From: Bacteroidales bacterium
Lineage (GTDB): Bacteria > Bacteroidota > Bacteroidia > Bacteroidales > VadinHA17
Length of the DNA stretch: 34,243 bases
NCBI GenBank assembly: GCA_003157015.1
Contig: PMIJ01000212.1
Coordinates: forward strand, 1 to 34,243
Direction of reading: 5' to 3'
This document shows, in pieces, positions 17,293-24,964 of this stretch (within the stretch, counting starts at the first letter, position 1; every line of letters starts with the position of its first letter). A model generated the notes under the pieces. That model saw only the letters and a list, made by a program, of their open reading frames with translations. It made no database searches and was not told the DNA's origin. Both the position numbers and the translations under genes were made by a program.

Positions 17293-18222
17293 ATGTTGAT
17301 TCATAAGGGTTTTGAAAATCTTAATCTAATTTCCCCTGTGGCAACTCTGGGAATTTTTGACGGTGTTCACAGGGGACATATGGCTCTTCTTGATTGTCTT
17401 GTAAAACGCGCGGAAGAGGAGGAAGGGGAATCCGTTGTAATTACATTTTCACCTCATCCCCGGATTGTGCTCGAACAGAACAATGTAAATCTGACATTCC
17501 TTACAACTATGGATGAGAAAATAGTACTACTCGAAAAAGAAAACATTGACCATCTTGTTGTTATAGAATTTGATCTAAGTTTCAGTAAAATACCGGCATG
17601 TGATTTTATTAAAGCCATTCTAGTTGAAAAAATTGGAACGAAGCATCTTATTATAGGATATAACCATCATTTCGGACGAAAAGGTGAAGGCGATTTTAAT
17701 ACAATAAAACAATGTGCTGAAGAATTGAAGTTCAGGGTGGAACAGGTACAGGGTTATCATACAGAAGAAGGTGCAATAAGCTCATCCTCAATTCGTGGAG
17801 CTCTGTTAAAAGGGGAAATAGATTCAGCTAACAGATGGCTCGGATATTTTTATTCCCTAACCGGAACAGTAATTGAAGGACGAAAAATCGGGCGTACCAT
17901 TGGGTTTCCCACAGCAAATATTAAACCTGACTCGCAATATAAATTAATCCCGGCCAACGGAGTATATGCAGTTAATGTAATGCTTGATGATAATGTCTTT
18001 CCTGGTATGCTCAGCATTGGATCCAACCCAACAGTCAACATAGATATCAGTTTAAGAAGTATTGAAGTTCATATCTTAAACTTTGATAAGGACATTTACG
18101 GAAGAAAAATTTCTGTTGTATTCAGGAAGAGGCTTAGAGATGAGAAAAAGTTCAACAATCTGGAACAGTTAACTGAGCAAATGGCTAATGATAAACAAGA
18201 TACGCTGAACCTGCTGGCCTGA
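17293..18222 (+). CDS. ribF: Bifunctional riboflavin kinase / FAD synthetase
   Basis: Converts riboflavin to FMN and FMN to FAD in the cytoplasm. The N-terminal FAD synthetase domain has TLGIFDGVHRGHM (the GxFDGVHxGH nucleotidyltransferase motif), FSPHPR, LIIGYNHHFGRKGEGD and ISSSSIRGAL; the C-terminal riboflavin kinase domain has GRTIGFPTANI, NGVYAV and SIGSNPTV. Length from the chosen start is 309 residues, normal for the family. The frame is open further upstream to TTG 17272, but a good promoter overlaps that codon, so ATG 17293 is preferred. The upstream neighbour glgB is divergent. Confidence 0.94.
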   Translation: MLIHKGFENLNLISPVATLGIFDGVHRGHMALLDCLVKRAEEEEGESVVITFSPHPRIVLEQNNVNLTFLTTMDEKIVLLEKENIDHLVVIEFDLSFSKIPACDFIKAILVEKIGTKHLIIGYNHHFGRKGEGDFNTIKQCAEELKFRVEQVQGYHTEEGAISSSSIRGALLKGEIDSANRWLGYFYSLTGTVIEGRKIGRTIGFPTANIKPDSQYKLIPANGVYAVNVMLDDNVFPGMLSIGSNPTVNIDISLRSIEVHILNFDKDIYGRKISVVFRKRLRDEKKFNNLEQLTEQMANDKQDTLNLLA

Positions 18223-18242
18223 AATATTACAAATGTTTTTAT

Positions 18243-18250
18243 TAACTTTG
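18243..18250 (+). promoter_or_regulatory. -7 element upstream of ahcY
   Basis: TAACTTTG matches the Bacteroidota -7 box exactly and lies 23 nt before the ahcY ATG. No convincing -33 box stands at the usual distance, so ahcY could also be read through from ribF, 51 nt upstream. Confidence 0.35.
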
Positions 18251-18273
18251 AACACTCAAAAATTGACTGAATT

Positions 18274-19689
18274 ATGAATGTAACAATTGATACTTTGCAA
18301 TACCGGGTAAAAGACCTTTCACTGGCTGATTTTGGCAGAAAAGAGATAGAAATTGCAGAAAAAGAAATGCCCGGGTTATTAGCGATCAGAAAGAAATACT
18401 ATTCTGAACAACCATTAAAAGGAGCAAGAATAACCGGGTCGCTCCATATGACAATTCAAACAGCCGTTCTTATTGAGACTCTGGCCGAACTCGGCGCTGA
18501 TGTGAGATGGGCAAGCTGCAATATCTTTTCGACACAAGATCATGCTGCAGCTGCAATTGCCGCCAGAGGAATACCTGTTTTTGCATGGAAGGGTGAAACA
18601 CTGGAGGAATACTGGTGGTGCACCGCACAGGCGCTTTCATTTCCCGAAGGGAAAGGTCCTAATCTTCTGGTTGATGACGGCGGTGATGCATCGCTTATGG
18701 TTCACCTTGGATATAAGGCTGAAAAATCTCCTGAAATACTTAACAGGAAACCAGAAAACAGGGAAGAAGGAATAATTCTCTCTACGCTAAAAGATATTCT
18801 GGCAAAAGAGCCGGGGAAGTGGCATCGTACTGTCAGTGAATTAAAAGGGATATCAGAAGAGACTACCACAGGCGTCCACCGTTTGTACCAGATGCTGGAA
18901 AATGGCGAATTACTTGTACCTGCAATAAATGTTAATGATTCGGTCACAAAATCAAAATTCGATAACCTTTACGGGTGCCGTGAATCTCTCGCAGATGGTA
19001 TAAAAAGGGCAACTGACGTGATGCTGGCTGGAAAAGTAGTTGTTGTTTGCGGTTATGGCGATGTGGGAAAAGGGTGTGCCAGATCAATGAAATCTTACGG
19101 AGCCAGGGTTATTGTTACGGAAATTGACCCTATTTGCGCTTTACAGGCCTCAATGGAAGGATTTGAGGTTAAAACAGTCGATGACACTCTCATTGAGGGA
19201 AATATTTATGTTACAGCTACCGGTAACAGAGATATAATAACCCTGCAGCATATGCTGAAAATGAAGGATCAGTCAATCGTTTGTAATATAGGTCATTTTG
19301 ATAATGAGATTCAGGTTGACAATCTGAATGAGCTTAAAGGAGTGGTAAAGATTAATATTAAACCGCAGGTTGATAAATATTTATTTCCCGACGGGCACGC
19401 AATTTTTATACTTGCCGAAGGGAGATTGGTTAACCTTGGTTGCGCTACCGGCCATCCTTCATTTGTTATGAGTAATTCTTTCAGCAATCAGACACTGGCA
19501 CAGATTGATCTGTGGAAAAACAAATATGAAATAGGTGTTTACAGACTGCCAAAATATCTCGATGAGGAAGTTGCCCGCTTACATCTCGATCAGCTGGGAG
19601 TGAAACTCACAAAACTTACAAAGGAACAATCAGAATATATTGGAGTACCGGAAAAAGGACCTTTCAAACCTGAACATTACAGATATTAG
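18274..19689 (+). CDS. ahcY: S-adenosyl-L-homocysteine hydrolase
   Basis: A 471-residue NAD-dependent enzyme that splits S-adenosylhomocysteine into adenosine and homocysteine, removing the inhibitory product of SAM methylations. Visible signatures: [62 protein letters not shown], the NAD-binding loop [33 protein letters not shown] and the C-terminal KPEHYRY that closes over the cofactor of the neighbouring subunit. Length matches the long bacterial form with its insert near residues 150-190. Short hairpin-forming sequence follows the gene. Confidence 0.97.
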   Translation: MNVTIDTLQYRVKDLSLADFGRKEIEIAEKEMPGLLAIRKKYYSEQPLKGARITGSLHMTIQTAVLIETLAELGADVRWASCNIFSTQDHAAAAIAARGIPVFAWKGETLEEYWWCTAQALSFPEGKGPNLLVDDGGDASLMVHLGYKAEKSPEILNRKPENREEGIILSTLKDILAKEPGKWHRTVSELKGISEETTTGVHRLYQMLENGELLVPAINVNDSVTKSKFDNLYGCRESLADGIKRATDVMLAGKVVVVCGYGDVGKGCARSMKSYGARVIVTEIDPICALQASMEGFEVKTVDDTLIEGNIYVTATGNRDIITLQHMLKMKDQSIVCNIGHFDNEIQVDNLNELKGVVKINIKPQVDKYLFPDGHAIFILAEGRLVNLGCATGHPSFVMSNSFSNQTLAQIDLWKNKYEIGVYRLPKYLDEEVARLHLDQLGVKLTKLTKEQSEYIGVPEKGPFKPEHYRY

Positions 19690-19699
19690 AATTATTTGC

Positions 19700-19792
19700 C
19701 TCATCCCCCTGTCCCAGGAGAGAAGGGGGTATTAATTTTTATATGTTGTTGAAGCCCCTCCCTCTTGGAGGAGGGGTTTAGGGAGAGGCCCT
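19700..19792. repeat. GC-rich hairpin-forming intergenic repeat-like sequence
   Basis: Two G/C-rich hairpins lie between ahcY and the convergent Rieske-like gene. CCCCCT (19705-19710) pairs with AGGGGG (19724-19729) and is followed by a T-rich stretch, which may terminate ahcY. CCCCTCC (19755-19761) pairs with GGAGGGG (19770-19776). The second resembles a C-run/TTGGA/G-run block at 22011-22051, suggesting a dispersed intergenic repeat. Confidence 0.4.
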
Positions 19793-19794
19793 GA

Positions 19795-20271
19795 TCAGTT
19801 CCACACTGTAACATAATTGCCCTGGGAACTCGTTTTGTAGTTCTTTAAAGGATATCTTCCTACGCCTGAGGCTGGAGTTCCTCCTACAGTAAGTCCATAT
19901 TTAGTGCCGCATTTCGGACAGACAGCTATCATCGAATTGTTTGGGTCAATGTTAATCTTTATACTAAGGCTGTTAACAACATAATCGTGAGGACATGTGC
20001 GATCGTAGGCGTAAAATTCCTCGGTTCCGCTGCAAATAATAATGCCATTCCCGTTATAACCTGCGGCACCAGGTCCCCAATTATTTGTAGAGGATCCCAC
20101 AACAACTGATCCACCGATTCCGTTTAGACTGACAAATTCGGGATCATTAAGGTCGAGAGTAAAATTTACGTAAGTATCAGGGATAACATCATTTTTTTTA
20201 TTGCACGAACCTACGATAATAGCAAGCGCCATTGTAATAAAAAAAAGTCCTATTTTTGAATTTGAAGACAT
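19795..20271 (-). CDS. Rieske-like [2Fe-2S] lipoprotein with a CxH...CxxC ligand set
   Basis: A 158-residue exported protein. The N-terminus is a signal peptide with a lipobox-like VGSC ending at Cys23. The remainder has the layout of a Rieske fold: two metal-binding loops, TCPHDY (Cys93, His95) and VCPKCGTKYGL (Cys118, Cys121), then GGTPASG and a PLKNY strand as in Rieske ferredoxins. Canonical Rieske clusters use Cys-X-His and Cys-X-X-His; here the last histidine is replaced by cysteine, predicting three cysteines and one histidine. The electron partner is unknown and no oxygenase or bc1-type gene is nearby. The gene is convergent with ahcY. An alternative reading is a zinc-bound or metal-free structural relative. 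Confidence 0.75.
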   Translation of the reverse strand: MSSNSKIGLFFITMALAIIVGSCNKKNDVIPDTYVNFTLDLNDPEFVSLNGIGGSVVVGSSTNNWGPGAAGYNGNGIIICSGTEEFYAYDRTCPHDYVVNSLSIKINIDPNNSMIAVCPKCGTKYGLTVGGTPASGVGRYPLKNYKTSSQGNYVTVWN

Positions 20272-20353
20272 CAGTGAATAATTAATAATGCAAAATTACT
20301 TATATCGCTGTGAATTTAACGGAATTGAGAATTATTTATTGTAATATCTGAGA

Positions 20354-20737
20354 ATGAATAATATATCCTGGAGGAGGGTCTTTTTTTTTATTTTTCTTTT
20401 AACATTATCAATCGGCTCATGCAGAGCTCAGATTTTTCACAAGAATCCTGAAAAGCAACTTTTCGATAAAACTCTTGGGGAAAAGAAAGAAGTAAAAGTC
20501 AAAGAACCCAGGTCGGTATTAAAAGCTAAAAGGAAACAGGAAGCAAATGACCGTAAGCTTCAAAAAGAGTATGAGAAAAACGTAAAACGATCCCAGAAAA
20601 GAGCAATTGATATACAATCGCCTGAAGTACAGACACGTATGAAACAAAATAAAAAAGATTTGACGAAGCGGGATAAGGAAAAGAAGAAAAAAGTAAGAGC
20701 TAGTACCAGAAAAGCAGGAGAAAAATATAAAGAATAA
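20354..20737 (+). CDS. Small exported Lys/Arg-rich protein of unknown function
   Basis: 127 residues. The first 26 form a signal peptide (hydrophobic FFFIFLLTLSIGSC followed by RAQ, a probable signal peptidase I site). The mature part is extremely basic and predicted helical, rich in Lys, Arg, Glu and Gln, with repeated KRxQ / KxRDKEKKKK patterns and no cysteine or recognisable domain. I do not recognise the family. It could bind nucleic acid, lipopolysaccharide or peptidoglycan, but that is speculation. It lies upstream of greA with a strong hairpin in between. Good start context and a clear signal peptide argue that it is a real gene. Confidence 0.65.
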   Translation: MNNISWRRVFFFIFLLTLSIGSCRAQIFHKNPEKQLFDKTLGEKKEVKVKEPRSVLKAKRKQEANDRKLQKEYEKNVKRSQKRAIDIQSPEVQTRMKQNKKDLTKRDKEKKKKVRASTRKAGEKYKE

Positions 20738-20786
20738 TTTAGGGTAAGGATAATTACCTGTGAAACACCTCTTCACAAGATTATTA

Positions 20787-20818
20787 TTTGTAAATTATTA
20801 AAAAAAATTATATATTTG
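20787..20818 (+). promoter_or_regulatory. Strong Bacteroidota-type promoter for greA
   Basis: TTTG (20787-20790), a 20-nt spacer and TATATTTG (20811-20818) match both boxes exactly. The predicted transcription start is about 20822-20826, at the foot of a 12-bp hairpin. Confidence 0.7.
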
Positions 20819-20823
20819 TTGTT

Positions 20824-20862
20824 GAAGAGTTCCGGCAACCCCGGAATTCTTCTTATTTTTTA
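20824..20862 (+). terminator. 12-bp hairpin plus T-rich tail in the greA leader (attenuator or upstream terminator)
   Basis: The arms 20824-20835 and 20841-20852 pair over 12 bp with one G-T wobble, around loop CAACC. A T-rich tract follows (20853-20861). It could end transcription from the upstream basic-protein gene. Because the greA promoter start falls at the base of the stem, it would also be the first structure in the greA mRNA. Confidence 0.6.
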
Positions 20863-20876
20863 ATATAAGAGAGAAT

Positions 20877-21350
20877 ATGTCAGAGGTTATTTATGTTACT
20901 GTGGAAGGTCTTCAGAAACTGAAAGAGGAGCTCGACCAATTAAGGAATGTTGAGAGGCCTTCAATATCCAGGCAGATAGCTGATGCAAGGGATAAGGGTG
21001 ATCTTTCTGAAAATGCCGAGTATGCTGCAGCTAAAGAGGCTCAGGGATTGCTTGAGTTAAGGATATCTAAGCTAGAGGATATAGTTGCCCGCTCAAGAAT
21101 CCTTGACGAATCAAAAATTGATATTTCTTCAGTAAGATTACTTAACAGGGTGAAGATCAGGAATAAAACGAATAATTCAGTAATGGAATACCTGATTGTA
21201 CCTGAAAGTGAAGCAAACTTTAAACTCGGCAAGATTGCCGTGAGTTCTCCTATTGCCCAGGGTCTGATCGGGAAAAAGGTGGGTGATATAGTTCAGATAA
21301 AAGTTCCATCAGGAACTATCCCTTTTGAAATAATTTCAATTTCAATTTAA
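20877..21350 (+). CDS. greA: Transcription elongation factor GreA
   Basis: 157 residues. An N-terminal antiparallel coiled coil (about 8-75) is inserted into the RNA polymerase secondary channel to stimulate cleavage of backtracked RNA; its tip carries the acidic DLSENAEY motif. The C-terminal FKBP-like domain (about 85-157) ends with the typical SPIAQGLIGKKVGDIV strand-turn. Length and motifs are standard. A strong promoter and a hairpin leader lie just upstream; a HIT-family gene follows after 20 nt, probably in the same transcript. Confidence 0.95.
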   Translation: MSEVIYVTVEGLQKLKEELDQLRNVERPSISRQIADARDKGDLSENAEYAAAKEAQGLLELRISKLEDIVARSRILDESKIDISSVRLLNRVKIRNKTNNSVMEYLIVPESEANFKLGKIAVSSPIAQGLIGKKVGDIVQIKVPSGTIPFEIISISI

Positions 21351-21370
21351 TAAATCATTTCAATACCGGT

Positions 21371-21769
21371 ATGGCCACAATTTTTTCTAAAATCATTAAG
21401 GGTGAAATTCCTTGTTATAAGATAGCTGAGAATGATGATTATTTTGCATTTCTCGACATCAACCCTTTGAGAGCCGGACATACACTGGTTGTTTCTAAAA
21501 GGGAGACAGATTATATCTTTGACCTGGAAGATCTTTATCTATCAGGAATGGTGATTTTCTCAAAGAAAATCGCCGTAGCAATTAAAAATGTGATTCCCTG
21601 CAACCGTATCGGAGTAGCCATACTGGGTCTTGAGGTGCCTCATGCCCATATACACCTGGTCCCGATGGATACAATGGAAGATATCAACTTCAAAAATCCT
21701 AAGCTAAAATTCTCGCCCGAAGAATTCAATGAGATTGCTGCAAAAATCAGCAGGAAAGTAATTCTCTAA
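21371..21769 (+). CDS. HIT-family nucleotide hydrolase/transferase
   Basis: 132 residues with the HIT fold: FSKIIKGEIPCYKI at the N-terminus, FLDINPLRAGHTLVV, and the histidine triad VPHAHIHLVPM near residues 90-100, whose central histidine is the nucleophile. Family members hydrolyse purine nucleoside phosphoramidates or dinucleoside polyphosphates; the actual substrate is unknown. It is 20 nt downstream of greA, a neighbourhood that is common in Bacteroidota. Confidence 0.92.
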   Translation: MATIFSKIIKGEIPCYKIAENDDYFAFLDINPLRAGHTLVVSKRETDYIFDLEDLYLSGMVIFSKKIAVAIKNVIPCNRIGVAILGLEVPHAHIHLVPMDTMEDINFKNPKLKFSPEEFNEIAAKISRKVIL

Positions 21770-22105
21770 TCCAATTATTTAGGCTTTACGAGGCCGGTCA
21801 TCTTATTCTTCTTTGTTTTTCTTAACCCTACCCCATGCATGGGATTGTTGAAAAAGTAATTTTCCTTAATTTCTTCTTTTTGTGTTCCTTTGAGATGTAC
21901 TTTGTGATACTTTGTGGTTCAATGGTTTAGGTTCTACCACTAAGGTACACTAAGGTTGTCACTAAGGACTTTTTCAACACCCCCAGAATCGATTATCAGA
22001 CAATTAGTTACTCCCCTTTCCTTGGACTAAAGGGAAGGGATTTGGGGATGCGTTAATATTATCCTGGTATTTTTCTTAACTTTATAGAATCATTCTGCTT
22101 GCTGC
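21770..22105. other. 336-bp gene-free stretch filled with repeat-like sequence
   Basis: No coding region or RNA gene seen. It holds a 12-bp perfect palindrome CCCATGCATGGG (21832-21843), a repeat element with 12-bp terminal inverted repeats (21846-21979), and a C-run/G-run block (22011-22051). TAACTTTA (22077-22084) could be a weak -7 box for comF. Confidence 0.6.
21846..21979. repeat. MITE-like element with 12-bp terminal inverted repeats
   Basis: TGTTGAAAAAGT (21846-21857) and its exact complement ACTTTTTCAACA (21968-21979) bound a 134-bp unit. Inside, one arm repeats CTTTGTG-like words (three times, near 21889-21916) and the other repeats ACTAAGG (three times, near 21940-21967), making an imperfect palindrome. 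No reading frame. The CTTTGTG triplet is shared with the element at 25869-26071. Confidence 0.6.
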
Positions 22106-22807
22106 ATGAATTATTTATATGATTTATGGGATGATTTTATTAGCCTTTTATTTCCGCGAAAGTGCTATGCCTGTGGAAGCCATCTTGTACGGAATGAAAG
22201 CCTTATTTGTACTGAATGTTACGTTGTAATTCCGCGGACTAACTATCATACTCTGACAGACAATCCTGTTGCTCAGCTATTCTGGGGAAGATGTATGATA
22301 GAAAAGGCCGCCGCTTTTTCTTATTATAATAAAGGCAGCCGTATAAGAAAACTTATTCATAATCTTAAGTACAAAGGAATCAGGGAGTTGGGGTATGAAC
22401 TTGGGAGAATATATGGCTTGTCTCTTGATTCATCGGGTTTTATGGACGACATTGACCTGATAATCCCTGTTCCTCTTCATCCTGAAAAAAAACAAATACG
22501 AGGCTACAATCAGAGTGAAATAATATCATTTGGAATTGCAGATGCTGTGCACCTGCCTGTGGATGTAAATTCACTTGTAAGAACAATAGTTTCAGCCACA
22601 CAGACTAAAAGATCGCGTTATGAAAGATGGACAAACGTTGAAGGTATTTTTGAGGTAATTGATCCTCAGCCAATAATGCGGAAACATGTTTTGCTGGTCG
22701 ATGATGTCATAACTACCGGATCGACCATTGAATCATGTGTAAATGAACTTCTTAAGACGGAAGGTGTAAAAGTAAGTGTGGTGGCACTTGCCTTTGCAGT
22801 TGTATAA
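22106..22807 (+). CDS. comF: ComF-family phosphoribosyltransferase-like protein
   Basis: 233 residues. An N-terminal zinc-ribbon-like segment has CYACG (about 20-24) and CTEC (about 36-39). The C-terminal PRTase fold has IIPVPLHPEKKQIRGYNQSE and the PRPP-binding loop VLLVDDVITTGSTIESC. ComF takes part in DNA uptake in naturally competent bacteria, although many Bacteroidota homologues are uncharacterised. It is convergent with ruvC (5 bp between stops). With the comM remnant at the other end of the window, it is the only competence-related gene seen. Confidence 0.9.
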   Translation: MNYLYDLWDDFISLLFPRKCYACGSHLVRNESLICTECYVVIPRTNYHTLTDNPVAQLFWGRCMIEKAAAFSYYNKGSRIRKLIHNLKYKGIRELGYELGRIYGLSLDSSGFMDDIDLIIPVPLHPEKKQIRGYNQSEIISFGIADAVHLPVDVNSLVRTIVSATQTKRSRYERWTNVEGIFEVIDPQPIMRKHVLLVDDVITTGSTIESCVNELLKTEGVKVSVVALAFAVV

Positions 22808-22812
22808 CCGTT

Positions 22813-23406
22813 TTATAAACCCTCCTTTATTACTCTTTTTGGATTTTTATTCATGAAATCTTTCCAGCTGTTATAAGATTTTGTCTGAGTAGGATTATTT
22901 GTCTGGTAAAAATGACAAAGGGCGGCAGCCAATCCATCGGTGGCATCAAGCTTTATATCGGTCAGATTAAATTTAAGAATATTCATCAACATTGAAGCTA
23001 CCTGTTCCTTTGATGCAGCGCCCTGGCCGGTAATTGACATCTTGATCTTCCGGGGAGCATATTCAAATATTGGCAATGAACGTGTAAGTGCCGCTGCTAT
23101 TGCGGCGCCCTGTGCCCTGCCAAGTTTTAGCATCGATTGAACATTTTTTCCAAAGAACGGAGCTTCTATAGCCAGTTCATCGGGATGGTATTCATCAATG
23201 ATCCCGATAGTCCTTTCAAAAATATGCTTTAATTTAAGGTAGTGATCATCATACTTCGAAAGATCTATCGACCCGATGGTTATAAGTTCGGGAGTAACAC
23301 CGGTAGTTTTTATAACTCCATATCCAGTGATGCTGGTACCCGGATCAATGCCCAGAATTATTCTTTCCTTTGGTTTGACTTTCAATGGGTTGTTTTTGAT
23401 TGGCAA
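22813..23406 (-). CDS. ruvC: Holliday junction resolvase RuvC
   Basis: 197 residues with an RNase H fold. It cuts Holliday junctions symmetrically together with RuvAB. All four catalytic acids are present: Asp21 (GIDPGT), Glu81 ([10 protein letters not shown]), Asp154 and Asp157 ([12 protein letters not shown]). The body is of normal length, but no ATG opens this frame: the only starts are TTG 23404-23406 or TTG at codon 8. An 8-codon ATG frame (23434 to 23408) ends 1 nt before the TTG. Removing one A from the A5 run within it would join that ATG to RuvC in frame. So either translation starts at TTG, possibly coupled to the short frame, or the sequence carries a one-base homopolymer error. 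Same strand as, but 234 bp away from, the S41 protease gene. Confidence 0.9.
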   Translation of the reverse strand: MPIKNNPLKVKPKERIILGIDPGTSITGYGVIKTTGVTPELITIGSIDLSKYDDHYLKLKHIFERTIGIIDEYHPDELAIEAPFFGKNVQSMLKLGRAQGAAIAAALTRSLPIFEYAPRKIKMSITGQGAASKEQVASMLMNILKFNLTDIKLDATDGLAAALCHFYQTNNPTQTKSYNSWKDFMNKNPKRVIKEGL

Positions 23407-23504
23407 GTTAATAATCCTTTTTGGATTTTGCCATTAGATTGGATATACCTTATTTCTGCAATCAGCTGCAGATCCGGGTTTAGTCATCTCATTGATTTAA
23501 AATG

Positions 23505-23548
23505 AGAAAGCAGAGACGGTTCATCTATCTATATCGACTCTGCTTTCT
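23505..23548. terminator. 11-bp inverted repeat between the S41 protease gene and ruvC
   Basis: AGAAAGCAGAG (23505-23515) and CTCTGCTTTCT (23538-23548) are exact complements around a 22-nt loop. On the minus strand the hairpin follows the protease stop by about 90 nt and is followed by CATTTTAA. It could be a weak terminator or a protein-binding site. The rest of the 234-bp gap shows nothing. Confidence 0.4.
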
Positions 23549-23640
23549 TTTCTGTCCACAAAATGTCATTTTATTAGAGGAAAATATCCAAAAATGTAAC
23601 AGCCGATTAAACAATATTGACTAAATGCCAGAATGTAAAT

Positions 23641-24936
23641 CTATTTCTTTAAGATGTATGCGTTATTATTTTTATTATCCTTTTCAGAGAATTTCAAAGT
23701 GGGTCGTTTTATCATTAATCCCTTTGATGAAATTGTTCCATGCTCCAGGTAATAAATAGCTTCTTTAAAACAGGCTTCGTTTCTGTCATTCCAATCATGT
23801 GTAAAATCATCAGGAACATATTTATCGGGTGCAAAACCTTTATAGAATCCGCCCTGGCCGGCAGAATTAACCAGCGAGAAAGTTATTGGCCAGAACATAT
23901 AACTGGTCTGATAAGGAATTCCAATCATTCCAACGGGTTTCCCGTTTGTTGTGTCACCTAAAGTATGTACATCAAGAATTGGTTTCAATCCGTTTATGAA
24001 ATCCTCGCTGGCGGAAGCCGTTTCCCTGGTAGTAATTATAATTAATTTTGTGATACTCAGAGGGAAAGCCACCGAATTGAAGTTATATGTTGTATTATAT
24101 GAAGTATTTTTGTCATTAAAGGTCAATTGGAGGAAAGGGGTATTAAGTTTCGCTGTGCCTGCAAGGTAACTGGCCATATTTGTAAGCACACTTATATCTC
24201 CTCCTCCGTTATATCTTAAATCTACTATAAGATCTGTTATATTATTCTGACTGAAATATGTAAATGCTGTCAATAATTCATCATTTGACGGCTGTATAAA
24301 CTGGTCAAAAACAAGATGTCCTGTTATTCCTGATTTCAGATGCAGGGTATCAGCCAAAAGTACAGTATTCAGAGTAAACGCAGCCTTTGTGGAAACTATT
24401 GTGGAATCTTTTCCCTGGGGTGTCTGAAAAAGAAAAGTATTGGTTATGCCAGCTGTAGATGCTCCTATGAGATTATTATAAGCAGTGGCATCATTTGCAA
24501 GGAATATTGGTGCAAGATCAGTGCCATTGAGCTGTTTCACAATCCATCCCCTTCTGACTCCCAAGCTGTATAATGGTGAATTATTGTAAATCTGTACAAT
24601 TCTGACCTGGTTGTTCGGATCAAGTCCAAGGCTGATTCCATGTCCTACAAAGTCTCCCTGGGACATCGCTAAATACTCTTCATAGGTCTGCACGAAACTC
24701 CATCTGTCAAGGGTTTTATACATCATTGCATCCAGCAGTGTGTAAGGATCCTTGTAATCGGTTTTTACAACTGCAGGCATAAGATTGTACCAGAAATAAT
24801 ATTGATTCATTGCATCATACAGATAATCCCGGGCCAGTTGATCCACAGTCTCAGCTGTAGTTGCGGGAGAGACATTTTTTTTACACGAACCTAATACGAG
24901 TATTAAGAAAGAAAGAAGTATAACTAGCTTTTTCAT
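23641..24936 (-). CDS. S41-family (CtpA-like) serine protease lipoprotein
   Basis: 431 residues. A lipoprotein signal peptide (MKKLVILLSFLILVLGSC, Cys18) places it on the periplasmic side of a membrane. A helical cap region (about 25-95) precedes a PDZ-like domain (about 96-180, GISLGLDPNNQVRIVQI, SLGVRRGWIVKQLNG) and the catalytic S41 domain from about 200. LIVDLRYNGGGD, TASASE with nucleophile Ser308 and NGKPVG with Lys333 are visible; the 25-residue Ser-Lys distance matches that of the Tsp Ser-Lys dyad. Likely cleaves unfolded or C-terminal segments of exported proteins; target unknown. It lies 28 bp downstream of the EamA transporter gene on the same strand, probably one transcript. Confidence 0.88.
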   Translation of the reverse strand: MKKLVILLSFLILVLGSCKKNVSPATTAETVDQLARDYLYDAMNQYYFWYNLMPAVVKTDYKDPYTLLDAMMYKTLDRWSFVQTYEEYLAMSQGDFVGHGISLGLDPNNQVRIVQIYNNSPLYSLGVRRGWIVKQLNGTDLAPIFLANDATAYNNLIGASTAGITNTFLFQTPQGKDSTIVSTKAAFTLNTVLLADTLHLKSGITGHLVFDQFIQPSNDELLTAFTYFSQNNITDLIVDLRYNGGGDISVLTNMASYLAGTAKLNTPFLQLTFNDKNTSYNTTYNFNSVAFPLSITKLIIITTRETASASEDFINGLKPILDVHTLGDTTNGKPVGMIGIPYQTSYMFWPITFSLVNSAGQGGFYKGFAPDKYVPDDFTHDWNDRNEACFKEAIYYLEHGTISSKGLMIKRPTLKFSEKDNKNNNAYILKK

Positions 24937-24964
24937 ATTTCTGAATATAATATGTATATAACAA

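Noticed and set aside
20519..20776. 85-codon frame opposite the basic exported protein
   Set aside because: Phe-rich shadow of a Lys-rich gene (AAA read as TTT); the sense frame has a proper signal peptide.
21832..21843. CCCATGCATGGG as an operator on its own
   Set aside because: A perfect 12-bp palindrome but with no gene start at a suitable distance; more likely part of the adjoining repeat sequence.
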